Of a stretch of 64,000 bases of DNA, positions 16,994 through 25,675 are shown one piece after another. The position numbers and the translations under genes were made by a program. A model generated the notes under the pieces. It worked only from the letters and a program-made list of their open reading frames with translations, had not been told where the DNA came from and did no database searches. This DNA is from Kribbella sp. NBC_01245 (GTDB lineage Bacteria; Actinomycetota; Actinomycetes; Propionibacteriales; Kribbellaceae), in contig NZ_CP108487.1 in the NCBI RefSeq assembly GCF_036226525.1, positions 8,060,001-8,124,000 on the forward strand, read 5' to 3'. Positions within the stretch are counted from its first letter, which is position 1. Every line of letters starts with the position of its first letter.

Positions 16994-18030
16994 AGGGTGA
17001 CTTTAATGTCCGCACTCGCCACCACATGCCCGGCACCACGCCCAGCGGCCCGCGCGACAACCCGCCCACCCCGAATCCGCACCGCCACCTCGACCCGATC
17101 CCCGGCCGCCGCAATCCCGAGGCAGGACGGATCGAGTACGACCTGGAGTGCGGGCCAAGCCGACGCCGGAAAGGCCTCGCGCAAACACGTGCTCACCTCG
17201 GCGATGACCAATCGCGTCAACGGCGCCCGCTCGTCAGACGCGTCGACCGGGATCACGAGAGTCGTCGCAGCTCCAGCCCGTACGGCGTCCTCGGCGGCCT
17301 CGAGCCGTTCGAGGCCGAGCACCGTGACGACGCCATCGCGGTCGAGGCGCGCGGGCTGACCGGTGACCAGGTCGACCGAGGGCGGGGGAGCCCATTCCTC
17401 GTCGACCGGTTCGACCGGCACGATGCTTTGCGAAGGCGGCCACCAGTCGTCGAAGTCCAACTGCAGCAACCGCTCGCAGGCGTTCACCACGTTGAAGGGC
17501 TCGACGAATCCCGGGGCTGCCGCCACGAGTTGGCTCGCGCCGTACAGGCTGGTCAGGGCGGACTCCGCCACCCGAACCAGCCGACGGCCCGGACGCAGGC
17601 TTTCGAGCGCGAGGCCGAGCAGGATGGCGTCGAGTTTCATCAGCTGGCCGAAGGTCTGCCGGAGTGTCTCGTCGCCGATGATCTCCGGCAGCAGGTCCTG
17701 GCTGATCCGCGCATCACCGCGGGGATCGAGCTCGAGCGGCAGCCCGGTCACCCAGATCCGCGCGAACTCCCGCAACGCCTCAGTCGCCGTACGACGTCCA
17801 GGTGGTGCCTCCACCGGGCGGTCGGCGGCCTCGGCCAGCACGCTGAAGTAGAGCGCGCGTTTGCCCGGGAAGTTCGAGTAGACGGCGCCGCGGGTCAACC
17901 CGGCGCGGTCCGCGATCAAGTCCACCCGGGCGGCCCGGAACCCGTGTTCGGCGAATTCCTCGCGCGCGGCAGCGAGAACCCGACCTCGGGTCTGTAGCTG
18001 CGCTTGGGTTCTGCTGAGACGACCTGCCAC
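16990..18030 (-). CDS. TetR-family transcriptional regulator with long C-terminal extension
   Basis: 346 residues from GTG. The N-terminal TetR helix-turn-helix is RGRVLAAAREEFAEHGFRAARVDLIADRAGLTRGAVYSNFPGKRALY (given as a domain, about residues 11-57, keys AARVDLIA and GAVYSNF). A ligand-binding helical domain reaches to about 200. About 145 further residues form an extra C-terminal region with no family recognised, far beyond the ~200 residues usual for TetR. It is transcribed away from clpX and overlaps DUF3866. A palindrome in the shared upstream region is the likely operator. Confidence 0.85.
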   Translation of the reverse strand: MAGRLSRTQAQLQTRGRVLAAAREEFAEHGFRAARVDLIADRAGLTRGAVYSNFPGKRALYFSVLAEAADRPVEAPPGRRTATEALREFARIWVTGLPLELDPRGDARISQDLLPEIIGDETLRQTFGQLMKLDAILLGLALESLRPGRRLVRVAESALTSLYGASQLVAAAPGFVEPFNVVNACERLLQLDFDDWWPPSQSIVPVEPVDEEWAPPPSVDLVTGQPARLDRDGVVTVLGLERLEAAEDAVRAGAATTLVIPVDASDERAPLTRLVIAEVSTCLREAFPASAWPALQVVLDPSCLGIAAAGDRVEVAVRIRGGRVVARAAGRGAGHVVASADIKVTL

Positions 18031-18050
18031 CTGGTTAAGATACTCGGACC

Positions 18051-18075
18051 ATCCGGATGATCTGAACATCTGGAT
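18051..18075. promoter_or_regulatory. imperfect palindrome, candidate TetR operator
   Basis: A 25-bp imperfect palindrome centred at 18063, with outer halves ATCCGGATGATC and its near-complement ending CATCTGGAT. It sits in the 67-bp gap between divergent tetR and clpX, where it could control both. Confidence 0.5.
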
Positions 18076-18097
18076 TCGTGAGGGAAGGACCGCTGAC

Positions 18098-19348
18098 GTG
18101 GCCGACCGGGATCTGCTCAGGTGTTCCTTCTGTGGCAAATCACAAAAGCAGGTCCGCAAGCTGATCGCAGGTCCGGCCGGCGTGTACATCTGCGACGAGT
18201 GCGTCGACGTCTGCAACGAGCTGATCGAGGAGGAGCTGTTCGAGTCGGCGGCACCCGGCCTCGAGGAGCTGCCCCGGCCGGTGGAGATCTGTGCCTTCCT
18301 CGATCAGTACGTGATCGGCCAGGATCGGGCGAAGAAGACGTTGGCCGTCGCGGTCTACAACCACTACAAGCGGATCCAGGCATCGGCCAAGCGCGGCGTC
18401 GACCAGATCGAGCTGGCCAAGTCCAACATCCTGCTGATCGGCCCGACCGGCTGCGGTAAGACCCATCTCGCCCAGACGCTGGCCCGGATGCTCAAGGTGC
18501 CCTTCGCGATCGCGGACGCCACCGCGCTGACCGAGGCCGGGTATGTCGGCGAGGACGTCGAGAACATCCTGCTCAAGCTGATCCAGGCCGCCGACTTCGA
18601 CATCGCGAAGGCCGAGACCGGCATCATCTACCTCGACGAGGTGGACAAGGTCGCCCGCAAGAGCGAGAACCCGTCCATCACCCGGGACGTGTCCGGCGAA
18701 GGCGTCCAGCAGGCCCTGCTGAAGATCATCGAGGGCACGGTCGCGAGCGTGCCGCCGCAGGGTGGCCGCAAACACCCGAACCAGGAGTTCCTCCAGCTCG
18801 ACACCTCGAACATCCTCTTCATCGTCGGTGGTGCCTTCGCCGGCCTCGACCGCATCATCGACCAGCGGGTCAACCAGGGCGGCATCGGCTTCGGTGCCCG
18901 GATCCAGACCACCCGGGATCTCGACGACGTATTCGGCGAGGTCACGCCGGAGGACTTGCTCAAGTTCGGCCTGATTCCCGAGTTCGTCGGCCGGCTGCCG
19001 ATGGTGACGAGTGTGCGCAGTCTCGACCGCGACGCGCTGGTGCGGATCCTGACCGAGCCGCGCAACGCCCTGATCCGGCAGTACCGCCGCCTCTTCGAAT
19101 TGGACGGCGTCGAGCTCGAGTTCACCGGCGAGGCGATCGAGGCCGTCGCCGACCAGGCCATCCTGCGCCGGACCGGTGCCCGTGGCCTGCGCGCCATCCT
19201 CGAGGAGGTGCTGATGGCGGTGATGTACGACATCCCGGGCCGCGATGACGTCGAGCGCGTGGTCATCACCGCCGAGGTCGTCGCCGAACACGCCCTGCCC
19301 ACGCTCGTTCCCCGCCCGGCTCCGGAGCGTCACGACAAGTCCGCCTGA
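18098..19348 (+). CDS. clpX: ATP-dependent Clp protease ATP-binding subunit ClpX, orphan copy
   Basis: 416 residues with every ClpX landmark. The N-terminal zinc-binding domain has Cys9, Cys12, Cys32 and Cys35. Walker A GPTGCGKT is at 115-122, pore loop GYVGED at 148-153 and Walker B IIYLDE at 176-181. The RKH loop is at 224-226 and the ClpP-docking IGF tripeptide at 263-265. It should be an active unfoldase that docks to ClpP. Actinobacterial clpX normally follows clpP genes; here neither clpP nor tig is near. It may be a second paralogue or a relocated sole copy. It diverges from tetR-DUF3866. Confidence 0.92.
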   Translation: MADRDLLRCSFCGKSQKQVRKLIAGPAGVYICDECVDVCNELIEEELFESAAPGLEELPRPVEICAFLDQYVIGQDRAKKTLAVAVYNHYKRIQASAKRGVDQIELAKSNILLIGPTGCGKTHLAQTLARMLKVPFAIADATALTEAGYVGEDVENILLKLIQAADFDIAKAETGIIYLDEVDKVARKSENPSITRDVSGEGVQQALLKIIEGTVASVPPQGGRKHPNQEFLQLDTSNILFIVGGAFAGLDRIIDQRVNQGGIGFGARIQTTRDLDDVFGEVTPEDLLKFGLIPEFVGRLPMVTSVRSLDRDALVRILTEPRNALIRQYRRLFELDGVELEFTGEAIEAVADQAILRRTGARGLRAILEEVLMAVMYDIPGRDDVERVVITAEVVAEHALPTLVPRPAPERHDKSA

Positions 19349-19353
19349 GCCCA

Positions 19354-19368
19354 CACCTCCGTGAGGTG
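19354..19368. terminator. weak hairpin after clpX
   Basis: CACCTC-CGT-GAGGTG forms a 6-bp stem immediately after the clpX stop. It is short and without a U-tract, so only a possible terminator. Confidence 0.35.
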
Positions 19369-19469
19369 GCCAGACGTGATGCGATGAAGGGGCGGGGCCT
19401 CCCGCCCGTCGTGGTTTCCGAGTGATGCTCGGTGTGCAGGTTTTGCACGAGTGGGGAAGGAGGCCCCTT

Positions 19470-20501
19470 ATGTGTGCAGAGTACGACGGTCGGCAGGTTG
19501 TGGGTATTGATCTGCATCGGCGGCGTTCGGTGATTGCTCGTCAGTCTGAGTCTGGTGAGTCGTTGGGGTGGGTCCGGATTGTGAATGACCGTGAGGTGTT
19601 GCGCGAGCAGATCGGGTTGGCGGGTCCGGTGCCGCGGGTCGTGGTCGAGGCCACGTATGGCTGGTACTGGGCGGTGGACGAGCTGCGGGCGGCGGGTGCG
19701 GAGGTGTATTTGGCGCATCCGCTGGGGGTGAAAGGGTTCAGGTACCGGCGGGTGAAAAACGATGTCCGGGACGCGTTCGATCTGGCGGATTTGTTGCGGA
19801 TGGGGCGGTTGCCGCAGGCGTGGATCGCGCCGCCGCCGGTGCGGGAGGTGCGGGAGCTGGTGCGGTATCGGGCCAAGCTGGTGAAGGTCCGGTCGGGGTT
19901 GAAGGCGCAGGTTCATGCGGTGCTGGCCAAGAATGGTCTCGGGGCGAGGGTGAGTGACCTGTTCGGTGTCGCCGGGCGCGAATGGCTGGCGGGGTGCCGG
20001 TTGCCGGCGGCGTATGCGGTCCGGGTCGGGTCGCTGCTGGATCTGATCGATCATCTTGATCGGGAAGAGGCCCGGTTCGCGGCGTTGATTGCGGCCCGGC
20101 TGGCCGGTGATGAGGGGTATCGGGTGATTCAGCAGTTGCCTGGTGTCGGGCCGACGTTCGCGGCCGTGTTCGTGGTCGAGATCGGTGATGTGCACCGGTT
20201 CGCCAACGCCGCCGCGCTGGCCAGCTGGGCAGGGTTGACCCCGCGGCATCGTGAGTCCGACACGACCGTTCACCGCGGTCACATCAGCAAGCAGGGCTCC
20301 CGGCTGGTGCGGTGGGCAGCGGTGGAGGCCGTGCAGCACGCCACCGTGGCCAAGATCGCTGCCGACCGGCACCGCATCGAGCAACGCCGCGGTACCAACA
20401 TCGCCAAGGTCGCCGCGGCCCGCAAACTACTCACCCTGGTCTATTACGGGCTGCGCGACCACGAGATCCGTGCGCTGGCCCGCTGCCAGGACCCGGTATG
20501 A
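19470..20501 (+). CDS. IS110-family transposase (second, unrelated copy)
   Basis: 343 residues from ATG, six bases after AAGGAGG. The DEDD domain begins VGIDLHRRRSVIAR, with VVVEATYGWYWAVDEL and KNDVRDAFDLADLL. The Transposase_20 domain has IQQLPGVGPTFAAVFVVEIG and SWAGLTPRHRESDTTVHRGHISKQGSRL. It shares only family-level similarity with the transposase at 11.4 kb, so these are two distinct elements. It looks intact. It lies between clpX and pafB, part of the insertion separating pafA from pafBC. Confidence 0.92.
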   Translation: MCAEYDGRQVVGIDLHRRRSVIARQSESGESLGWVRIVNDREVLREQIGLAGPVPRVVVEATYGWYWAVDELRAAGAEVYLAHPLGVKGFRYRRVKNDVRDAFDLADLLRMGRLPQAWIAPPPVREVRELVRYRAKLVKVRSGLKAQVHAVLAKNGLGARVSDLFGVAGREWLAGCRLPAAYAVRVGSLLDLIDHLDREEARFAALIAARLAGDEGYRVIQQLPGVGPTFAAVFVVEIGDVHRFANAAALASWAGLTPRHRESDTTVHRGHISKQGSRLVRWAAVEAVQHATVAKIAADRHRIEQRRGTNIAKVAAARKLLTLVYYGLRDHEIRALARCQDPV

Positions 20502-21016
20502 GTAGCTCGACCGCAGCGCACGCAGGGTCGTTGAGTGGTCAGACCTCCCGATCCCGAACCGGTGATCCAGGGCACGGTCGTTGTACGTGATTGACCTCGC
20601 GCGCTGCGGGCCGAACCACTCCATGCCCCCAAGACCTGCGGGGCGAAGGGATGACAGGGCAGTCGAGCAACCCGACCTGCCGGACCCTTGCACAAGACAA
20701 GGGATGGAGAACCGACCCACAACCCCTATACCGGCATTCCGGTCACAGCAAGGCTGGCGATGGTCTACGACCAGCGTCAAGACCAAGCCCTCCGGGCGGC
20801 CTCCGGCCGGCCCTGACCCCGGCCGCACACCACGCTGCCCAAAACCCGACCGGAACCCCACAAAACACGCACCCACCAGCCCCTTGCACAACCCCACCCC
20901 TTCAGGGATGACTACTCGCGGTGGGAAAATTCGGGAAAGGCCGGCTGTGGAAGTGTCCGGCGGCGGGTTTGGCAAATGAGGCGGGTTCGTGGCCCGCGAC
21001 CGCATAAGGTGGACGG
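20502..21016. other. 515-nt noncoding stretch after the second IS110 transposase
   Basis: No convincing ORF. It carries several short hairpins (for example around GGCGGCCTCCGGCCGG) and recurring TTGCAC (also upstream of the transposase). In the IS1111 branch the bridge RNA lies downstream of the transposase, so part of this may be the element's RNA-coding end. The element's right boundary could not be determined. Confidence 0.4.
21005..21010 (+). promoter_or_regulatory. probable -10 element of pafB, leaderless
   Basis: TAAGGT ends six bases before the pafB GTG, with no separate Shine-Dalgarno. Confidence 0.45.
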
Positions 21017-22000
21017 GTGTCGGCGCGGAAGAGTGAGCGGCTGCTCAACCTGGTGATCTGCCTGTTGGTGGCGCGCACCTACGTGACCAAAGAGCGCATC
21101 CGCGAGGTCGTCGAGGGCTACGCCGGCCTCACCGTGGATGCCTTCGAGAAGATGTTCGAGCGGGACAAGGACGAGCTGCGCGATCTCGGCATCCCGATCG
21201 AGATGGGCACGATCGACAAGTTCTTCTCCGACGACATCGGCTACCGGATCCGCCGCGACGTCTTCGAGCTGCCCGAGGTCCACCTCGAGCCGGATGAGGC
21301 CGCCGTGCTCGGCGTCGCCGCCCGGGTCTGGCAGCACGCGAGCCTGGCCGAGGCGACCAGTTCGGCCGTGCTCAAGCTGAAGGCGGCCGGGATCCAGACC
21401 GACCAGTCGGCGTTGAGCGCGATCGAGCCGCACGTCGGCGCCTCCGAACCGGCCTTCGACCCGCTCTGGTCGGCCGTCGTGACCCGGACCGTGGTGACGT
21501 TCGAGCACCTGCGCAGCGGCGCGGCCCAGCCGACCCACCGCACGCTCGAACCGTGGGGCATCGTCTCCTGGCACGGCCGGTGGTACGTCGTCGGCCGGGA
21601 TCGCGATCGCCAGGCGACCCGGATGTTCCGGCTGTCCCGGATCGGCGGCAACGTCAAGACGATCGGCTCACCCGAAGCCTTCGCCGTGCCGGAGGGCACC
21701 GACTTGCGCGGCCTGGTCTCCGAGCTCGCGCCGCCGCCACCGACGTCCGAGGCGAAGGTCCGGGCTCGCGCCGGCTCCTGCGTGAGCCTGCGCCGCCGCG
21801 CGACCGCCGTCGAGCCGTATGAGGACGGCTGGGACCTTCTGCACGTGCCGTACGCCGATGCCGGCGTCCTTGCCGAGGAGATCGCGTCGTACGGGCCACA
21901 AGCCGTGGTCGAGGCGCCTGGTGACGTCCTCGACGGAGTACTGCGACGCCTGCGCGACGTGGCCGGGGTGCCGAGTGACAGCGCCGGGGTGCCCTCGTGA
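21017..22000 (+). CDS. pafB: WYL-domain transcriptional regulator PafB
   Basis: 327 residues: an N-terminal winged helix (RLLNLVICLLVARTYVTKERIREVVEGY, keys LVARTYVTKE), a WYL domain (WGIVSWHGRWYVVGRDRDRQATRMFRLSRI; key WYVVGRDR) and a WCX C-terminal domain. PafB and PafC together activate the LexA-independent mycobacterial-type DNA-damage response. Its stop overlaps the pafC GTG by four bases, giving the paired heterodimer operon known in other Actinobacteria. Confidence 0.93.
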   Translation: MSARKSERLLNLVICLLVARTYVTKERIREVVEGYAGLTVDAFEKMFERDKDELRDLGIPIEMGTIDKFFSDDIGYRIRRDVFELPEVHLEPDEAAVLGVAARVWQHASLAEATSSAVLKLKAAGIQTDQSALSAIEPHVGASEPAFDPLWSAVVTRTVVTFEHLRSGAAQPTHRTLEPWGIVSWHGRWYVVGRDRDRQATRMFRLSRIGGNVKTIGSPEAFAVPEGTDLRGLVSELAPPPPTSEAKVRARAGSCVSLRRRATAVEPYEDGWDLLHVPYADAGVLAEEIASYGPQAVVEAPGDVLDGVLRRLRDVAGVPSDSAGVPS

Positions 22001-22971
22001 GTAGCGCGCGGGATCAGGTCCAGCGCCTGCTCGCCCTCGTGCCGTATCTCCGCGAGAACGACGGCGCCCTGGTGGAGGATGTCGCCGCCGAGTTCGGGGT
22101 CAAACCCAAGCAGATCATCGCCGATCTCAAGGTGCTCTGGTTCTGCGGTCTGCCCGGCGCGCAGATGGGCGACCTGATCGAGATCGACATCGAAGCCGCC
22201 GAGGGTGACGGCGTCATCCACATCAACAACGCCGACTACCTGGCGCGGCCGCTGCGCCTCGCCGCGGATGAGGCCCTCGCGCTGCTGACGGCCCTCCGCA
22301 CGCTGCGCGAGGTCACCGGCGACAACGACCGGGACGCCGTCGACCGGGCCATCGCGAAACTCGAGCGCGCCGCCGGCGAAGGCGCTGCCGCGGCGGTCGA
22401 GGGTGCGGTCGCCCACGTGCACGTCGAACCGACCCGGCCGGAGATCGCCGAGACGGTCAACCGCGCGCTGGCCGGTCATCGCCGGATGCACCTGACGTAC
22501 GACGTACCGTCGCGGGACGAGACGACCGAGCGGGACGTCGACCCGATGCGCCTGGTCGTTTCGGACGGTCGCACGTATCTCGAGGCCTGGTGCCGTCTCG
22601 CCGAGGACGTCCGCTTGTTCCGGCTGGACCGGATCGCCGCCGCCCAGCTGCTCGACCTCCCCAGCGAGCCGCCCGCGCAGGCCACCCCGCGCGACTTGTC
22701 GAACGGGATGTTCCAGCCGTCCGAGGCGGATCTGCTGGCCACCGTCCGGCTGGCGCCACCCGCGCGCTGGGTCGCCGAGTACTACCCGACCGAGTCGGTC
22801 GAAGAAGGCCCGAACGGCTCCCTGGTGATCACCCTGCGCGTGGCCGACACGGCCTGGCTGCAACGCCTCATCCTGCGCCTCGGCGGCTCTGCCCAGGTCC
22901 TCGAACCGGCCGACCTCGGCGCTCGCATCGCCGAAACCGCCCGCGAAGCCCTCAAGGCGTACGACTTCTGA
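21997..22971 (+). CDS. pafC: WYL-domain transcriptional regulator PafC
   Basis: 324 residues and the same architecture as PafB: winged helix (DQVQRLLALVPYLRENDGALVEDVAAEFG), WYL domain (RLVVSDGRTYLEAWCRLAEDVRLFRLDRI; key YLEAWCR) and WCX. It is the partner of PafB in DNA-damage-inducible transcription. GTGA overlap with pafB indicates coupled, roughly equimolar synthesis. Confidence 0.93.
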   Translation: MSSARDQVQRLLALVPYLRENDGALVEDVAAEFGVKPKQIIADLKVLWFCGLPGAQMGDLIEIDIEAAEGDGVIHINNADYLARPLRLAADEALALLTALRTLREVTGDNDRDAVDRAIAKLERAAGEGAAAAVEGAVAHVHVEPTRPEIAETVNRALAGHRRMHLTYDVPSRDETTERDVDPMRLVVSDGRTYLEAWCRLAEDVRLFRLDRIAAAQLLDLPSEPPAQATPRDLSNGMFQPSEADLLATVRLAPPARWVAEYYPTESVEEGPNGSLVITLRVADTAWLQRLILRLGGSAQVLEPADLGARIAETAREALKAYDF

Positions 22972-22976
22972 AGTTT

Positions 22977-24158
22977 TTATTGGCTTAGTTCACGCTCCAG
23001 GGGACAGCGGAAGCGGTGTGGGACCCGGATCCCGTTGAGCCAGCTGCTCCACCGGGCCACCTCGGCCTCGACGGCAGCCGCGGCTTCCTGGCCGATATCG
23101 GTCAAAAGGCGATAGCGAATCTCACCCGATTCGGGTTGACCCCAGCCGCCGACGATCCGGCCGTCACACCAGATGGTCGGCCCGACGTTGCCGGTGTTGT
23201 CGAAGAGCTGGGGTTTGTGCTCGCCGAGATACCAATCGCGCTCCTTCCAGCCCATCGGCGTCGGATCGAGCGCGGGCAACAGCGCGACCCACGGCTCCAC
23301 CGGCTCGACCGGCTCCTCGTCACCCGGCAGCACCCAGCCCGTCGTACCGGTGCCGGTCAGCTCGACCTCCACAGCGTCGACGGCGGCGAGGGCCTTCTTG
23401 GTCTGGCCGCCATTCCACCCCGTCCACCACTGCAGGTCAGACGTCGAACCCGGGCCGAACGACGCCAGCCAGCGCCGCGCCAGCTCCACCCGGGCCTCCT
23501 CGGCGGACAGGCCGACGTGGAGCCCTGCCGGCAGCCACGTCTCGATCGGGGACCACTGGTGCTGGCCGCTCATCCACGTCCCCAACGGGCGCCCGCGCAC
23601 GATCAGGCCGTCGGCGGCGAGCTGGAACAACACCCGGCTAGTGACGAACGGCTGGGCGGCATACGCCTTGCCCTCGGACATCGAGAGCCTGGTCCGCAGC
23701 CTCGGCTCGTCCTCGCCAAGTTGCGTGGCGGTCGCCGAACCACGCGCCTGCAGGGCCTTGACGGTCGACGCCTCGACCTCGGTGAGCCAGTCGGCCGCGT
23801 CGGGCACGCCCGCCTCGGCGAGATGCTTGACCAGCAACTTCCGCTGCCGAACGGCGATGTCGTCCGTGCACGCCGTCTGGACCACTCCGGCGAGAGTGGT
23901 CGGCACCACGAAGACCGTGCGCCGCATGCCGAGCATCCGCAGCAGGCTCCGGTCGTCGTACAGCGCCTGCTCCGTGTCGGCGACCGTCATGCCCGGGACG
24001 CGCGCGGTGACCGACAGGTAGACGGTTGCCGGATCCGTGGCGTGCAGCACCACGAGCGACTCGGCGGCTTCGAGCGGGCTCGCCGCCTGGGCGGACGGGG
24101 CCAGCCGGTGCCGTCGGCCGATCCTGGCCCGCCGCTCGGTGACGTCGATCTTTCGCAT
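22977..24158 (-). CDS. winged-helix DNA-binding protein (HTH_42/AlkZ-like)
   Basis: 393 residues of the winged-helix family PF06224, which includes AlkZ/YcaQ-type DNA glycosylases. Recognisable parts are DRSLLRMLGMRRTVFVVP, the central winged helices and LLPALDPTPMGWKERDWYL with NVGPTIWCDGRIVGGWGQ near the C-terminus. At the place where AlkZ-type enzymes carry a Gln-x-Gln/Asp catalytic motif this protein reads VVLHATDPAT, so glycosylase activity is uncertain. It is convergent with pafC (5 nt between stops). Confidence 0.78.
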   Translation of the reverse strand: MRKIDVTERRARIGRRHRLAPSAQAASPLEAAESLVVLHATDPATVYLSVTARVPGMTVADTEQALYDDRSLLRMLGMRRTVFVVPTTLAGVVQTACTDDIAVRQRKLLVKHLAEAGVPDAADWLTEVEASTVKALQARGSATATQLGEDEPRLRTRLSMSEGKAYAAQPFVTSRVLFQLAADGLIVRGRPLGTWMSGQHQWSPIETWLPAGLHVGLSAEEARVELARRWLASFGPGSTSDLQWWTGWNGGQTKKALAAVDAVEVELTGTGTTGWVLPGDEEPVEPVEPWVALLPALDPTPMGWKERDWYLGEHKPQLFDNTGNVGPTIWCDGRIVGGWGQPESGEIRYRLLTDIGQEAAAAVEAEVARWSSWLNGIRVPHRFRCPLERELSQ

Positions 24159-24255
24159 GCGGAAGTCTTATCAGGGGCTGCCGACAATTCCGTTCAAAGT
24201 GAACGATGGACGGCTGGCCTGCGGTCGGGCCGGATGACCGGCTAGGCTCGGACGC

Positions 24256-24456
24256 ATGTACTGGTTCCTGCTGTTCCTCGGCGTGGCGGTGGTGTGGGCG
24301 ATAGTCCTCGTGCTGCTCGCGCGGAAGTTGTGGGGGCAGAGCAAGGCGCTGGCCCGGGAGATCGGCGTCGCGCAGGCCAAACTCGAAGCGGCCCAGCGGG
24401 CACCGGCGGACGCCGCCACGGCGGACACCGGTACGAAGGTCGGCAGCCGGGCGTAG
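24256..24456 (+). CDS. small single-pass membrane protein
   Basis: 66 residues: an N-terminal transmembrane helix (FLLFLGVAVVWAIVLVLLAR, about 4-23), a short helix likely to be coiled (SKALAREIGVAQAKLEAAQR), and an Ala/Thr-rich tail. TAGGCT ends seven bases before the ATG with no Shine-Dalgarno, so the mRNA is probably leaderless. It is adjacent to tatA. No known family. Confidence 0.6.
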   Translation: MYWFLLFLGVAVVWAIVLVLLARKLWGQSKALAREIGVAQAKLEAAQRAPADAATADTGTKVGSRA

Positions 24457-24516
24457 GATCGGCCACGAATTCGCGGTCGATGAGAACCAGTTGGTGTGGG
24501 AAAAGGGAGATCCGTC

Positions 24517-24837
24517 ATGATTACGCTTCTCACGATGCCTTCGGGCGCGGAGTGGCTCATCGTTCTTGCCATCGTCGTGCTGCTGTTCGGCTCGACCAAG
24601 CTGCCGACGCTCGTGCGTCAGCTCGGCAAGTCGAAGAAGATCTGGGAAGAAGAGGTCGGCCCGGGCAAGAAGAAGGCAGATGGTGAGCTGACCCAGGGCA
24701 CGCAGAGCCCGGAGCAGTCGATCCACCCGCCCGTGCAGGCGCCCAGCCAGCAGCCGCAGCCGAGCGCTCAGCCGAACACGCAGGTGAACGGCCAGGGCCC
24801 GGGCGACGGCGTGCCGCCGACGCACACGGCCAACTGA
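24517..24837 (+). CDS. tatA: twin-arginine translocase subunit TatA
   Basis: 106 residues from the ATG about five bases after an AAGGGAGA Shine-Dalgarno (24504-24511). The N-terminal membrane helix (EWLIVLAIVVLLFGSTKLP) with the FGxxKLP hinge is followed by an amphipathic helix (LVRQLGKSKKIWEEE) and a Pro/Gln-rich tail. TatA forms the pore for folded Tat substrates. Two probable Tat substrates (the GH46 chitosanase and a serine hydrolase) lie within 8 kb. Confidence 0.93.
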   Translation: MITLLTMPSGAEWLIVLAIVVLLFGSTKLPTLVRQLGKSKKIWEEEVGPGKKKADGELTQGTQSPEQSIHPPVQAPSQQPQPSAQPNTQVNGQGPGDGVPPTHTAN

Positions 24838-24856
24838 GCCACGCGCTTCACCTCTT

Positions 24857-25675
24857 GTGGCGCTGATGAAGATCGGACGGTGGAAAGAGCGCCGCCCGAA
24901 GGACGAAGAGGGTCGGATGACCCTGCGCGAGCACATCACCGAGCTGCGCAACCGGCTGGTCAAGGCCATTCTCGCGATCGTTTTGGGTGCCGTGGCAGGC
25001 TGGATCTACTTCGATCCGCTGCTGGACATTTTGCGGCATCCGTTCGAGACGAGCATCGGCGATCTGCTCCGGGCCAAGGGTGAAGAGCCGAAGCTGACCT
25101 TCACCAACGTCACCGATCCGTTCACGTTCCGGATCAAGATCGCGCTGGTCTTCGGCGTCATCCTGGCCGCGCCGGTCTGGCTGTACCAGCTGTGGGCGTT
25201 CATCGTGCCCGGGCTGCACCGCACCGAGCGCAAGTGGACGATGTTGTTCGCCGCCATCGCCACCCCGCTGTTCGGCGCGGGTATCGCAGTCGCTTACTGG
25301 ACCCTGCCGAAGGGCCTGGAGATCCTGATCGGCTTCACCCCCGAGGCCGTGCAGAACCTCATCGCGCTGCCGGACTACCTGAACTTCGTGCTGCGGACCC
25401 TGCTGGTCTTCGGCATCGCCTTCCTGATCCCGCTCGTGGTCGTGCTGCTCAACCTGCTCGGCGTGGTGCCGGCCACCGCGCTGGCGAAGTTCCGGCCGTA
25501 CACGATCATCATCATCTTCGTCTTCGGCGCGGTCGCGACGCCCTCGGGTGACCCGTTCTCGCTGATGTTCCTGGCCGTGCCGATGTGCGTGCTGTACTTC
25601 GCGGCCGAGATCATCGCGCGGATCGTGGACAAACGCCGCGCGAAGAAGCTCGAAGAAGATCTGGCCGCCGACTGA
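24857..25675 (+). CDS. tatC: Sec-independent translocase TatC
   Basis: 272 residues with six transmembrane segments. The hallmark N-terminal MTLREHITELRNRLVKAI contains the conserved Glu of the signal-recognition site. FETSIGDLL, LYQLWAFIVPGLHRTERKW and FVFGAVATPSGDPFS also match. GTG at 24857 is used; ATG at 24866 is possible. TatC recognises the twin-arginine signal and docks TatA. It follows tatA by 19 nt, and its stop overlaps the next ATG (TGATG). Confidence 0.95.
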   Translation: MALMKIGRWKERRPKDEEGRMTLREHITELRNRLVKAILAIVLGAVAGWIYFDPLLDILRHPFETSIGDLLRAKGEEPKLTFTNVTDPFTFRIKIALVFGVILAAPVWLYQLWAFIVPGLHRTERKWTMLFAAIATPLFGAGIAVAYWTLPKGLEILIGFTPEAVQNLIALPDYLNFVLRTLLVFGIAFLIPLVVVLLNLLGVVPATALAKFRPYTIIIIFVFGAVATPSGDPFSLMFLAVPMCVLYFAAEIIARIVDKRRAKKLEEDLAAD

